Positions 26,379-35,686 are shown, numbered from the stretch's first letter. The stretch is 64,000 bases of DNA from JBAXTZ01 sp037129925 (GCA_037129925.1 JBAXTZ010000004.1:40904-104903); one strand, 5' to 3'. Program-made: numbers and translations. Notes: generated from the letters alone by a model not told the origin.

Positions 26379-27481
26379 AAATTAATTCACTTACCATTCG
26401 CAGCCTGCGGATGAAACTTAAGGAACCCTTTATTACCAGCTTTGGAACAGAGTTGGACAAGGAATTTTTGTTATTGACAGTACTCGATCAAGATGGAATT
26501 GCCGGCTGGGGCGAATGCGTGGCTATGGAGCAACCAATTTACAACGAGGAGACTAATGTCACCGCCAAGCATTTATTGCGCGATTTTTTGTTCCCGTTGC
26601 TGCGCGGGAAAACTATCCGTCATCCCGACGAGCTAGCGCAAATATTCGCGCCCATTCGCCGCAACCAAATGGCTAAAGCGGCTTTGGAATGCGCGGTCTG
26701 GGATTTGTATGCCCGCAAAAACAACCTGCCACTGTATCAAGCGCTCGGTGGTTCCCGCAAAAAAATCGACGTCGGCATCAGCATCGGAATGCAAGCCGAG
26801 CCTAAACTATTGGTTCGACAAGTAGAAAAATACGTTCACGCCGGTTATAAACGCATCAAAATAAAAATCATGCCAGGCAAAGATTTGCATTATATCGACG
26901 CTGTGCGCCAAGCTTTTCCCGCCGTTCCGTTAATGGCTGATGCCAATTCCGCCTACTCGCTTGACGATATTGAATTACTAAAGGCCATGGATGGTTATTA
27001 CTTGATGATGATTGAACAACCGCTGGCGCACGACGACATAATCGATCACGCGCTATTGCAGTCCAAAATAAATACTCCCATCTGTCTGGACGAGAGCATT
27101 CATTCTTACGAAGACGCGCGGCGGGCGCTGTCGATTGACGCCTGCCGAATAATTAATATTAAATTAGGTCGGGTTGGTGGATTGACAGAAAGCCGCAAAA
27201 TCGAACAACTTTGCCGCGAGCGTAACATACCGGTGTGGTGCGGCGGTATGCTCGAAGCCGGAGTTGGTCGGGCTTTTAACGTGGCGCTGACCACACTTTC
27301 CGGCTTTACTCTGCCCGGCGACACCGCCGCCAGTAGCCGCTATTGGGAACGCGACATCATCAGTTCGGCAGTTATGGTGAGTAACGGCGAGATTACTGTG
27401 CCTCAAGCTGCAGGTTTTGGCTACGAGTTGGACTTCGAGGCAATCAATTCATTTACCGAGACAACCGCAGAAATCATCTAG
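26366..27481 (+). CDS. N-acylamino-acid racemase / o-succinylbenzoate synthase family enolase
   Basis: 371 residues, muconate-lactonising subgroup of the enolase superfamily. Catalytic features: Lys-x-Lys in KRIKIKIMPG, metal ligands in MADANSAY (Asp), MIEQPL (Glu) and CLDESI (Asp), and the second base lysine in INIKLGRVGG. Sequence alone does not separate OSBS (menaquinone) from N-succinylamino-acid racemase (NSAR). No men genes are nearby; a coupled GNAT enzyme upstream and an M20 peptidase downstream favour NSAR. ATG 26366 has GGAGG seven bases upstream. Confidence 0.85.
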   Translation: MECLKINSLTIRSLRMKLKEPFITSFGTELDKEFLLLTVLDQDGIAGWGECVAMEQPIYNEETNVTAKHLLRDFLFPLLRGKTIRHPDELAQIFAPIRRNQMAKAALECAVWDLYARKNNLPLYQALGGSRKKIDVGISIGMQAEPKLLVRQVEKYVHAGYKRIKIKIMPGKDLHYIDAVRQAFPAVPLMADANSAYSLDDIELLKAMDGYYLMMIEQPLAHDDIIDHALLQSKINTPICLDESIHSYEDARRALSIDACRIINIKLGRVGGLTESRKIEQLCRERNIPVWCGGMLEAGVGRAFNVALTTLSGFTLPGDTAASSRYWERDIISSAVMVSNGEITVPQAAGFGYELDFEAINSFTETTAEII

Positions 27482-28850
27482 CCAGCGTGGTCATTGCTTC
27501 AGCGATGACCCGGGTGCCAAACATTAATTCATCGATATCGGCATTTTCATCGGCATTATGCTCCCGACCAGACTTGCCGCCGGGAATTCCCATACCAAAC
27601 GCTACGGTGTTTGGTAATTTTTTTGCGTAAGTGCCGCCACCCATCGTGACCGGTTCCAATTCTTTTCCAAAATGTTTGCAAAATATCGCATTGAGCGTCG
27701 TAACCAAATAACTGTCTTTGGGGAAATACAACGGGTGGGTAAACTTGCCAATTTCCAGCTGCAGTCCTGCTGCTGCCGCAGTTTTGGCGACATCATCAGC
27801 CGCCTGTTCCGGCTTGAAAGTCACCGGAATCCGCACATCACAGCCGACCGAAACAACATCGTTTTCACAACGAATCCGCGCCAGATTCAGGGTCAATTTC
27901 CCGGATGGTTGGTCTTCATAGCCGATACCCAAAGACTGTCCGTTCACATCTCTGCCAATAATTCTATTTATAATTCTAACAAACTCGGCTATCGAACCAT
28001 TTAGCTTTTGCGTTGCCAAAAACGCCACTAATTTTGTGATAGCGTTATCGCCCTTTTCCGGAGTTGAACCGTGCGCGGCGATACCTGTTGCCTGCAAGAC
28101 TACTTTACCATCAATAATTTCCGCAGTTATTCCGGCAACTGCATTGGCAGTATTAACAAAAGCTGCTGCATTTTCGCTAACAACCGTGGCGCTTACGGCA
28201 GTTGGCACAATATTCATGGTGTCGCCGCCAAAAATACTCTCAATATATTCGCCACTGCCATTATCAACGATTTCCATCGACAAAAACGGGTGAATACCAC
28301 CTTTTTCACCATAAACAACCGGAAAAGCTCCATCCGGAGTGAAGCCGAAAAGCGGGGACGGCGCGTGCGCTACATAGTATTCCATATCTTTCATGCCGCT
28401 TTCTTCATTACAGCCAAAGATTATCCGCACCCGGTGTTTGAGTTCGATACCAGCATCCTTAATTGCCTTCAAAGCGTACAGTGCGGCAATAATCGGACCC
28501 TTGTTATCATTACTTCCCCGCCCGATAATCTGATTATCAATAATTCGCCCCTCAAGCGGCGGCACACTCCAGCCCTCACCCAGCGCTACGATGTCCAGAT
28601 GTCCCAATACCGCGACATATTCGTCGCCAGCACCGTATTCAGCGTAACCGCAGTAACCATCCATATTAACCGTCGTGAACCCAAAACTAGCCGCCAGCAC
28701 CAGCGCCTGATCCAATGCCTTGCGATTTTCCACACCAAACGGCGCACCGGCTGCCGGTTCGGACTTGACACTTTCAAAATGAATCAACTCCTGAATTGAT
28801 GCGATCATCGCCGCTTTGTTTTGCTCAATTAACTGAAATACCTTTTCCAT
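27474..28850 (-). CDS. pepV: M20 dipeptidase (PepV-like)
   Basis: 458 residues, metallopeptidase family M20 with two Zn sites: AVLGHLDIVALGEGW (His/Asp), GRGSNDNKGP (Asp), CNEESGM (Glu-Glu) and a C-terminal GGTYAKKLPNTVAFG stretch. A lid domain occupies about 180-380, as in PepV. Cleaves dipeptides, or possibly N-acyl amino acids. It converges on the NSAR-like gene with an 8-bp overlap of the two ends. ATG 28850 follows AGGGGGA at ten bases; the longer frame (28874) runs into a heptamer-repeat spacer. Confidence 0.87.
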   Translation of the reverse strand: MEKVFQLIEQNKAAMIASIQELIHFESVKSEPAAGAPFGVENRKALDQALVLAASFGFTTVNMDGYCGYAEYGAGDEYVAVLGHLDIVALGEGWSVPPLEGRIIDNQIIGRGSNDNKGPIIAALYALKAIKDAGIELKHRVRIIFGCNEESGMKDMEYYVAHAPSPLFGFTPDGAFPVVYGEKGGIHPFLSMEIVDNGSGEYIESIFGGDTMNIVPTAVSATVVSENAAAFVNTANAVAGITAEIIDGKVVLQATGIAAHGSTPEKGDNAITKLVAFLATQKLNGSIAEFVRIINRIIGRDVNGQSLGIGYEDQPSGKLTLNLARIRCENDVVSVGCDVRIPVTFKPEQAADDVAKTAAAAGLQLEIGKFTHPLYFPKDSYLVTTLNAIFCKHFGKELEPVTMGGGTYAKKLPNTVAFGMGIPGGKSGREHNADENADIDELMFGTRVIAEAMTTLAR

Positions 28851-28860
28851 TTTATCTATT

Positions 28861-28980
28861 CCCCCTTTCACCATTCACAATTTTACCTACAACCAGATAA
28901 TTCGGGCGCACACACAGGTGCGCCCCTACCCGCAATTTCTTTATTTCCCATACCCTAATCCCCATTCCCTATTACTCTAT
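28861..28980. repeat. Heptamer-repeat spacer with palindromic element copy 2
   Basis: CCTTTCA-CCATTCA words open the spacer; CCCATAC, CCTAATC, CCCATTC, CCTATTA, CTCTATC close it, all on a 7-bp frame. Between them (28904-28929) is GGGCGCAC, loop ACACAG, GTGCGCCC, CCTAC, the same layout as copy 1 at 12261. No gene seen. Confidence 0.75.
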
Positions 28981-30794
28981 CTTAACAAATTCAAAAAGTA
29001 ATTACTTTTAATAACCGTGTCGGCAACCTCCAACCCTTTAAGAACCCGCTGTTTCAATTGCTCGGTAATGTTTGCGCCTACCACCTGACGATTAGCAAGC
29101 ACTGCAAAGTCTTCATTGGTGTTCAACAAATTGCGTCCGACCGCCGAGTAGGCATATTCCTTAGCGGGAATTCCTAATAAATACGCTAATGTCGGCATTA
29201 CATCAATTTCGCCTCCGGTTGTTGTCAGTCGCTCGCCTACTTTTGCTTCCTGATAGATGATAAACGGCACACGCTTGCCATTGTTTTTCCACCAGTTCCG
29301 TTCCGGTTGAACTGTAGCGATACCGTCCTCATAATAGCGGTGCACGCCTTCGTGGTCACCATACACCGCGATTACCGAATGATCCAGTAAATCATACTTT
29401 TGCAATTCATTCAAGAAATTACCCAACATCCGGTCGGAATAATTTATACTCTGCAAATAGTCGCCCATTTTGGATTGTTCCAATGACGGCGGCAGTTTTA
29501 GTTCGCGATATTTTTTCGGCAGATCAAAAGGACCGTGGCTGGAGAGTGTTACTATAAAAGCATAAAAAGGTTGCTGAAATTTCGCCAGTTTTTCGGCAGT
29601 TTGTTGCAAATATGGGCCATCGGCAAATCCCATGCCAAAGGATTCGTTCATATTGTATTCCGACACCGTGACAAATTTTTCAAAACCCATCGCGGCAAAC
29701 GCCGGGCGAACATTCCACATCGAACCATCATCGCTTTGAAAAGCCGTCGCAGAATAACCATTGCGGCGCAAAACATTAGGCAATGTATTATAGGCGTTAT
29801 TAGGAAAGCGAAAAAAAGTGCTGCCCTGACGCAGTGGATACACCGAACAATTAGCCATAAATTCGGCGTCGCTACTATTGCCTTCGTTAACCTGTTCATA
29901 GAAATTATTAAAATAGTAACCATGCGCCGCCATCCGATTTAAGTTCGGCGTAATCTCCTGACCGTCGAAGTCTTGATTAATAACAAAATTTTCTAGCGAC
30001 TCAAACTGAATTAAAATCAAATTTTTGCCGCGATATGCCGCCCAACGATTGTTTTCGGGAAGAATTTCGGCATTTTCTTCCAGCCACTTGTAAATATCGT
30101 TTTTTTCCAATTCGCTAAGAATCATAGGTTGGCTGTCGCGCCAGTAAGTATATAAACTATACAAGTGATAACCGCCCGGAGAAATATTTCGCGCGGTAAC
30201 ATTATTATCCCAAGGAAAAATAATAAAGTGATACTTGCCATACCATTCAAATTTTACCGCAAGAAACTGCGACGACAGCAATACCGCGACGATCAGCTGC
30301 GTCAATAGAAATGACTTCCAACTAAAGCGAAACCGCAACAACCGGCGCCGCTGCCAAAACACTAGCGCCAAAATCAGCGGTAGATCCACCAAAAAAAATG
30401 CGTCCACGGCGCGTATTAAAGAAACGGTAACGTCAAATAGACTCTCGGCTCCGGTCGTCTGTCCGAGCGAGTGCGCTGACGGCAAAGTCTTGAAGCCGCG
30501 AAAATAAATCGCATCCATAATGAATATTATCGAAATAAACAGATAAATTCCCAGCAAAAACAGTGGTCGGCGCCAATTTCTAAATAAATAAGCGAACGCA
30601 ACCAACAGCAATGCAAATGACAAATAAAACTGCCAATATTGCAACAATATTTCACCAGTCTGTTCCAGCGCCGCCCAATCAACGACCGGCGTAAAAGTTA
30701 CCGCCGTCAACAAGGCACTTTTGAAAATAATTCCGATAATCACATAACAGATTAGCCAATGCGGCAAGGCTGCAGCTATTTTTTTAATATTCAT
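28977..30794 (-). CDS. LTA synthase-type membrane phosphoglycerol transferase/sulfatase-fold protein
   Basis: About 605 residues: five N-terminal membrane segments, then an extracytoplasmic alkaline-phosphatase-fold domain. Metal-site motifs are visible: IQFESLENF (Glu), GNSSDAEFM at the nucleophile, SSHGPFDLP and VYGDHEG (Asp-His). In LtaS the nucleophile is Thr within K-T-S-D; here the corresponding residue is Ser (N-S-S-D). Family members polymerise glycerol phosphate or decorate envelope glycans. In a diderm, classical lipoteichoic acid is unexpected, so a different polymer or glycan target is likely. ATG 30794 has GAGG three bases upstream; the longer frame lacks a site. Confidence 0.85.
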   Translation of the reverse strand: MNIKKIAAALPHWLICYVIIGIIFKSALLTAVTFTPVVDWAALEQTGEILLQYWQFYLSFALLLVAFAYLFRNWRRPLFLLGIYLFISIIFIMDAIYFRGFKTLPSAHSLGQTTGAESLFDVTVSLIRAVDAFFLVDLPLILALVFWQRRRLLRFRFSWKSFLLTQLIVAVLLSSQFLAVKFEWYGKYHFIIFPWDNNVTARNISPGGYHLYSLYTYWRDSQPMILSELEKNDIYKWLEENAEILPENNRWAAYRGKNLILIQFESLENFVINQDFDGQEITPNLNRMAAHGYYFNNFYEQVNEGNSSDAEFMANCSVYPLRQGSTFFRFPNNAYNTLPNVLRRNGYSATAFQSDDGSMWNVRPAFAAMGFEKFVTVSEYNMNESFGMGFADGPYLQQTAEKLAKFQQPFYAFIVTLSSHGPFDLPKKYRELKLPPSLEQSKMGDYLQSINYSDRMLGNFLNELQKYDLLDHSVIAVYGDHEGVHRYYEDGIATVQPERNWWKNNGKRVPFIIYQEAKVGERLTTTGGEIDVMPTLAYLLGIPAKEYAYSAVGRNLLNTNEDFAVLANRQVVGANITEQLKQRVLKGLEVADTVIKSNYFLNLLR

Positions 30795-30864
30795 TAACCT
30801 CACACACTCTCCGTCGTCTCTTATAATATAAGTTCGCCATAAAACTCGAAATTCCTGCAAAAAA

Positions 30865-30893
30865 AGCAGATTGTTCAAAAAGAACAACCTGCT
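30865..30893 (-). terminator. Rho-independent terminator after the deaminase gene
   Basis: On the minus strand AGCAGGTTGTTC, loop TTTTT, GAACAATCTGCT followed by TTTTTT. One mismatched pair in the stem. It lies just beyond the stop of the adenosine deaminase-like gene. Confidence 0.88.
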
Positions 30894-30907
30894 CATAACC
30901 TAATTTT

Positions 30908-32116
30908 CTATAGTTCTACACCGTATTCTTTTGCGACCCGCTCAAACATATTGATTGCTTTGCGGACGTATTTGCGTTTTTCTTGATATGGTCGATAGAA
31001 AAACGACCGCTTAAATCCGCAAACGATACTATCCATAAGTTTTTTCGGACCAATGTCAAAATTATCTACTGCCAATCGCAACTCGGTGCAAATATCGTTA
31101 TGCGACATTAACCGGTTGTCGGTGCAGAAAGTCACCGCCAGATTGCGTTCTAACATTTTTTTGACCGGATGATCCTTCATGTTTCTGATTTCCGGCAATG
31201 TCTGCATATTACTCGTTAGACAGACTTCCAAAGTAATCCGGCGATCAGCAATATAGTTGGCTAACCGTTCAACAAAACCGTTCTTTTCAACATCCATCTG
31301 ATAACCATGGATTTTGTCCAAATTAAATAACTGGGTGCCGTGTCCGACACGCTCGGCATTTAATTTTTCCAGCGCCCGATAAATCGATTCAGCCCCGTAA
31401 GCCTCTCCAGCGTGAACAGTGCGGCTGATAAACGACTTATGGACTTCGGCAAAGGCTGCGGCATGTTTATCCGCTGGATAACCATCCTCAGCACCCGCCA
31501 AGTCGAAACCGACGATCTGACAATCCGTTTCGCTCCGCATTTTCGCGGTCGCCCGTGCTACTTCCAGGCTGGCTAATTGAAATCGTTCAGTTGGTGTTGC
31601 ATACGGTAACGCGTCAACCACTCCCTTATAGTAAGGTGAGTAGAACTCGTTCCAACAGCGCATCGCGCAAATAATTATGCCATACTCAAATTCCGGGTCA
31701 GTGTCGGGTATCAGGCGATTGATTTCCGCTTGCGCCATTTTGAAGCCGCGGTCAACAGCGGCAACAATCTGTTCAAAAGTCATGCCATAGCCCATGTGCA
31801 ATTGCGGCGCGAACCGTGATTCCAGATAGCGCACCCCTTCGTTAAAACAATCCCAGGCCAACTCATAAGCCACCCTGGTTAAAGCTTCTTCATCACGCAT
31901 GACTGCGCCAGTATACATAAATCCTTGTAGATATTCGACCAAAGAAGCGTACTCCGGCTTATAAACCAGAGCATTCATTCCCTCTTCGGTATAGGCCGGC
32001 AATTCGACTTTACGTTCTTTTGCCATCTCAATCAGCGATTTTAATCGTAACGAACCATCCAAATGACAGTGTAAGTCGGTCTTGGGAATGGCGCGCAAAA
32101 ATGCATCTGTATACAT
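30908..32116 (-). CDS. add: Adenosine deaminase family protein
   Basis: 402 residues, somewhat longer than E. coli Add. Zn ligands and catalytic residues are in place: KTDLHCHLDGSLR at residues 12-24, VHAGEAYG (catalytic Glu), ERVGHGTQL (His) and FCTDNRLMSHN (Asp pair). It converts adenosine to inosine, or an analogous purine substrate. An insertion near 130-170 (INRLIPDTDPEFEYG) and a basic C-terminal extension account for the extra length. It lies 31 nt downstream of the acetate-transporter-like gene and probably shares its transcript. Confidence 0.87.
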   Translation of the reverse strand: MYTDAFLRAIPKTDLHCHLDGSLRLKSLIEMAKERKVELPAYTEEGMNALVYKPEYASLVEYLQGFMYTGAVMRDEEALTRVAYELAWDCFNEGVRYLESRFAPQLHMGYGMTFEQIVAAVDRGFKMAQAEINRLIPDTDPEFEYGIIICAMRCWNEFYSPYYKGVVDALPYATPTERFQLASLEVARATAKMRSETDCQIVGFDLAGAEDGYPADKHAAAFAEVHKSFISRTVHAGEAYGAESIYRALEKLNAERVGHGTQLFNLDKIHGYQMDVEKNGFVERLANYIADRRITLEVCLTSNMQTLPEIRNMKDHPVKKMLERNLAVTFCTDNRLMSHNDICTELRLAVDNFDIGPKKLMDSIVCGFKRSFFYRPYQEKRKYVRKAINMFERVAKEYGVEL

Positions 32117-32146
32117 ATTCCCTCCGTCAGGTATATCAATCGCGGC

Positions 32147-32716
32147 TTAGTAAGGAATTACCTTTTTGCCAAAAGCATCATGCAATAATTGTCCGCAGGC
32201 CGCATAGATTGCCAGCAATCCGCAAACGATACCCTCGTAACCAGCTACCATTGTTATGCCTTTGTTACCAGATAAATCTCCGGCTGCCAGCAGAAAAAAC
32301 AACACCACTAACGTTCCGAATACCCACTGGCTGGAACGGGGATGTTTGCGGGTGCAGATGAACATAACCAACGAGAACAGTCCCCACAAAAATAAAAACG
32401 ACGCCATTGCCGGTCCGGTCGGCGCTGCAAATCCGGCTTTAGGCAACCATAATATCCCGATTAACGATAACCAGAAAAATCCATAGGAGGTAAACGCTGT
32501 AGCGCCAAAAGTATTCCCTTTACGGAATTCCATAATGCCGGCAATTACTTGAGAAATCCCGCCGTAAAAAATACCGATGCTCACTACTACTGATGTTAAC
32601 GGCATAATTCCGGCGTTTGCCAGATTAAGCAACACGGTCGTCATGCCGAACCCCAGCAGTCCCAGCGGCGCAGGGTTGGCGATGGAATCGGCAAGTTGAA
32701 TTTTGGTTTCGTTCAT
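32147..32716 (-). CDS. GPR1/FUN34/YaaH (SatP) family transporter
   Basis: 189 residues with six membrane segments. The family signature NPAPLGLLGFGMTT lies at residues 15-28, and the conserved FYGGISQVIAGIMEFRKGNTFGATAF stretch follows (given by its parts FYGGISQ and GNTFGATAF). Members carry acetate/succinate with protons or ammonium-related solutes. ATG 32716 has AAGGAG eight bases upstream; a TTG two codons earlier is less likely. Followed by the deaminase gene, so a link to ammonia/acetate handling is possible but unproven. Confidence 0.9.
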   Translation of the reverse strand: MNETKIQLADSIANPAPLGLLGFGMTTVLLNLANAGIMPLTSVVVSIGIFYGGISQVIAGIMEFRKGNTFGATAFTSYGFFWLSLIGILWLPKAGFAAPTGPAMASFLFLWGLFSLVMFICTRKHPRSSQWVFGTLVVLFFLLAAGDLSGNKGITMVAGYEGIVCGLLAIYAACGQLLHDAFGKKVIPY

Positions 32717-32754
32717 AATCAATTCTCCTTGAAATTATTTATTGCGATATGCCA

Positions 32755-32784
32755 ATTTTACACTTATAGACACTGATTCCGCAA
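32755..32784 (-). promoter_or_regulatory. Predicted promoter of the yaaH-type/deaminase operon
   Basis: Minus strand TTGCGG (32784-32779), 18-bp spacer, TAAAAT (32760-32755), about 40 nt before the start codon. No operator recognised. Confidence 0.4.
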
Positions 32785-34740
32785 TCATTTTTTTATAAAC
32801 AACGAGCGGTAATACAACAAATTGCCAACTTGCGTTATTGGTCCGCCAAAAATGCTGGTCAACAACCTATTTCCCGTTCCGTCCGGCTTCATTTTCCACA
32901 AACCTCGATCACCGATTTTGCTGTAATACAGATATTCGCCATCAGCGCTTAAGTAACCACAGCGCTCGCTGCTGACTTTTACTAGCGCTCCAGTATCCAC
33001 GTCCAGCGAATAAATTCGGTTGTCATCATCATAATTCGCGAAATACACCAGTCCGTTACTTACAACAAAGAACGCCGCGCTGTTGTCGCTAAGCCGCTCC
33101 GGCTGTCCGCCGAACAGCGCCACTCGATAAATTCGGTAGTTATCGCTCCAATTCAGATAATAAACATAGCCGTCGTCCACACAAATATTTTCTACGCCGC
33201 CAGAGGCAATTTGACTCTCAGCGCCACTTATCAAATTGCGTTTAAACAAATTATTGTCCTGTTTAGATCTGGTCCGCAATTCGGACTTGGCATACACCAG
33301 CCAGTCACCGCTTATTTGTAACCAGCGTGCCGGAACATCGGCTACCAAGTCCTTTTTCTTGCCGTCCAGCGTAATGCGATAAATTTTTTGGTTATCACTC
33401 CAGTTTTCATAGTATATGAAGTTGTTATACAAACAAAGCCCGGCGGCGCTATCTTTGCAGAATGGTTCAATGAAAGTATCGCCCTTAATCTGCCCGCTAC
33501 CGTCCGGACGAACGCTATAAATCCGGCTGTCACTGCCGCCATATGTGTCCCCGGCGGCTTCTACATAATAAATCCACTCGCCGTCAAATAGCGCTAGGTT
33601 ATGATTAGCGCTATTACTGGCAACACTATCGTGGTTAATAATCAATTTTTCGCCAATCGGCAAAAAATTTTGCAGCTGCGGCTGTTCCAAATAATCAACA
33701 ATAGATTTGGCAATAACCGCCGCAGACTTCTGCCGATTGACCCGGTCACTAATCATTTTGGCATCACCGTTGTTCGGAAACATCGTTACTTCGGCTAACA
33801 CGGCTGGCATCCAGGTAGAATTCAACACGCTCAATCCCGGACGGTCTTGCACCGGATATTCATGAGTGCGCAACGCGTCTACTAAGTTGTCATTCATCGC
33901 GATAGCCAAGTCCTTTGCCGGTTTAATTGCCATAGAATTATATAGCACGGTAGTGCCTTTATACATTTTTGCCGCTTTTTCACTTAGTGCTTTAGCATCA
34001 AAAGCATTGTTGTGAATCGAGACAAACAGATCGGCGCCTAACAAGTTTGCCGCCTCCGCGCGTGGTCCAAGATCGAGATCAATATCCGCTTCGCGGGTCA
34101 GATAAACACCAGTTTGCGCTTTTTTTAAGTAGTCCCTGGTCATGCCGGCAATATCCAGATTAACATCCTTTTCATAGATATTATTGCCGGTAGTACCGAG
34201 GTCATCTGGACCGCCATGCCCCGGGTCAATCGCCACCAACCGTTTCGGATTGCTGGCATCCGTCACCCGTACCGCCACAAAAGTTTGCAACATTACTGTC
34301 TTATCGTCGGGAAAACTATAGCGGCGTTTTATCGGTAGCACTTCGTATTTACTGCCTTTGGTTAATTTTAGCGTAAAAACAGCCTGATTGAGCGAGGTTT
34401 CGGCAGCCGCACCGACAATCAATTTGCCGTTCGCATTATTTTGCCAAGGAACTTTCCCGCCGGCAAACAGCGGCTCTCCGTCTACGGTAATTATCAGTTC
34501 GCCATTTTGCCAGCGTTCATAATATACTGGTTGCACCAAATATTTGTTGATATCCGGCGCGGCATTATTATTGAATGTCTCAGTAACCGCAATACCAAAA
34601 ACTTCGCGCCCCTCAGCCGCAAAAAAAACCGTCCTTGTTATCTGCTGTTTACCAGCGGCGCTTGCCAAACGCGGCACAGCCAAAACCACTACAACCACAA
34701 CCATCACTAAAACTATAGCCACTACCAACACTCTAATCAT
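32785..34740 (-). CDS. N-acetylmuramoyl-L-alanine amidase with DUF5050-like propeller tail
   Basis: About 651 residues. A signal anchor (VLVVAIVLVMVVVVVVLAV) is followed by an unrecognised beta-rich domain (about 35-175), then an Amidase_3 catalytic domain: IDPGHGGPDDLG (Zn His), EKDVNLDIA (Glu), SIHNNAF (His) and LAEVTMFPN (catalytic Glu). The last 270 residues are WSDN-YRIYR / YYLNWSDN repeats of DUF5050 type, probably a beta-propeller. It cuts peptide stems from peptidoglycan outside the inner membrane; the propeller may recognise wall or envelope partners. ATG 34740 has GGAGG five bases upstream, directly after a terminator U-run. Confidence 0.9.
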   Translation of the reverse strand: MIRVLVVAIVLVMVVVVVVLAVPRLASAAGKQQITRTVFFAAEGREVFGIAVTETFNNNAAPDINKYLVQPVYYERWQNGELIITVDGEPLFAGGKVPWQNNANGKLIVGAAAETSLNQAVFTLKLTKGSKYEVLPIKRRYSFPDDKTVMLQTFVAVRVTDASNPKRLVAIDPGHGGPDDLGTTGNNIYEKDVNLDIAGMTRDYLKKAQTGVYLTREADIDLDLGPRAEAANLLGADLFVSIHNNAFDAKALSEKAAKMYKGTTVLYNSMAIKPAKDLAIAMNDNLVDALRTHEYPVQDRPGLSVLNSTWMPAVLAEVTMFPNNGDAKMISDRVNRQKSAAVIAKSIVDYLEQPQLQNFLPIGEKLIINHDSVASNSANHNLALFDGEWIYYVEAAGDTYGGSDSRIYSVRPDGSGQIKGDTFIEPFCKDSAAGLCLYNNFIYYENWSDNQKIYRITLDGKKKDLVADVPARWLQISGDWLVYAKSELRTRSKQDNNLFKRNLISGAESQIASGGVENICVDDGYVYYLNWSDNYRIYRVALFGGQPERLSDNSAAFFVVSNGLVYFANYDDDNRIYSLDVDTGALVKVSSERCGYLSADGEYLYYSKIGDRGLWKMKPDGTGNRLLTSIFGGPITQVGNLLYYRSLFIKK

Positions 34741-34748
34741 TCCGCCTC

Positions 34749-34799
34749 CAAAAAAAATAGTTAAGTATTTATGCGCCGCTGCGTCAAACACTTAACTAT
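34749..34799 (-). terminator. Strong terminator fused to the amidase leader
   Basis: Minus strand ATAGTTAAGTGTTTGACGC and GCGCATAAATACTTAACTAT form a long stem with a few mismatches, followed by eight T. The T-run is directly followed by GGAGG and the amidase start at 34740. It ends the barrel-protein gene and leaves almost no room for a separate amidase promoter. Confidence 0.88.
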
Positions 34800-34831
34800 A
34801 ATGATAATAACTTACCAAAGGTGCAAAGCGA

Positions 34832-35629
34832 CTAGTAGAAATAATAGCTCAAGCCGTAATAAAAGCCATTATAGTTTACTGAACCGCTATCTACAGTGAG
34901 TAGCGCTGCACTAGTCACTGTAGAAACCAAATCCGACCCCCACCCCATAGTCCGGTAACCGGCATCGACGTTTAAGCCTTCGACAACATTTACCCGCACG
35001 CCTAGTTTTGCATCATAATAGTTGGCTATGATCGGAGTAGAGTAATTGATTTGGCCATACAAATCCGCCCGACCCGGCACGACCGGAATGTCAGCGCCAA
35101 TACCAATAAACGGCACCACGCTCTCTACTGGTTGTCCGGCATAAGCCATAGCGTTGTTAGCGGTAACGCCGCTACCGCTTACTGTATTCGATGCATCAAA
35201 AAGTTTCAAGCCGAAGCTGCCCCAAATGTGTTTGTTGCCAAAATCATACGCCAACCCAAAAATATTGGAATTGCCGCTGACGGAAACTGGGCCTATCGGA
35301 ACACCACTAATTATTTTAGTGCTGGTCGTACCGCCACCAAAATTCAAGCGATCATAAGTAAATGTCAAACCGGAATTATCAAATTGGTAGTTAATTACCA
35401 AACTAGGCGCAAAGTTTGCTTTAGCACCTAAGTCGCTGCCATAGTCTAAAGTTGTTTTCGCTGAACCAGCAAAACTAAATTCTTCGCTACCATGCATATT
35501 CGGCACCCAAAAATTCAATTCCGCGGTTAAACTGGTTTCGTAGGGATTGACTTCACTTACCCGCGCAAAAGCCGTGCTGGCCGCGACCAGTAATAGTAAT
35601 GCCACGACTGTAATAAATAATTTTCTCAT
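34832..35629 (-). CDS. Outer-membrane beta-barrel protein
   Basis: 265 residues. A signal peptide (MRKLFITVVALLLLVAASTAFA) precedes a mature part made of alternating-hydrophobic strands (FAPSLVINYQFDNSGLTFTY, IFGLAYDFG, IWGSFGLKLFD), about ten in number, and ends in FYYGLSYYFY, with the terminal aromatic residue needed for BAM-dependent insertion. No family recognised. ATG 35629 has GGAGG upstream. Followed by a terminator, then by the amidase gene. Confidence 0.8.
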   Translation of the reverse strand: MRKLFITVVALLLLVAASTAFARVSEVNPYETSLTAELNFWVPNMHGSEEFSFAGSAKTTLDYGSDLGAKANFAPSLVINYQFDNSGLTFTYDRLNFGGGTTSTKIISGVPIGPVSVSGNSNIFGLAYDFGNKHIWGSFGLKLFDASNTVSGSGVTANNAMAYAGQPVESVVPFIGIGADIPVVPGRADLYGQINYSTPIIANYYDAKLGVRVNVVEGLNVDAGYRTMGWGSDLVSTVTSAALLTVDSGSVNYNGFYYGLSYYFY

Positions 35630-35686
35630 ATCTTCCTCCACTTTTCACATTCTATCATACCATGAGTGGGCGGGACAACCCCGCAC

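Noticed and set aside
26366..27481. menC of a menaquinone operon
   Set aside because: No other men genes nearby; GNAT and M20 neighbours fit N-acylamino-acid racemase better, although OSBS activity is not excluded.
28071..28799. 242-codon plus-strand open frame
   Set aside because: Lies wholly opposite the M20 peptidase gene, has no ribosome site and an unnatural composition; shadow frame.
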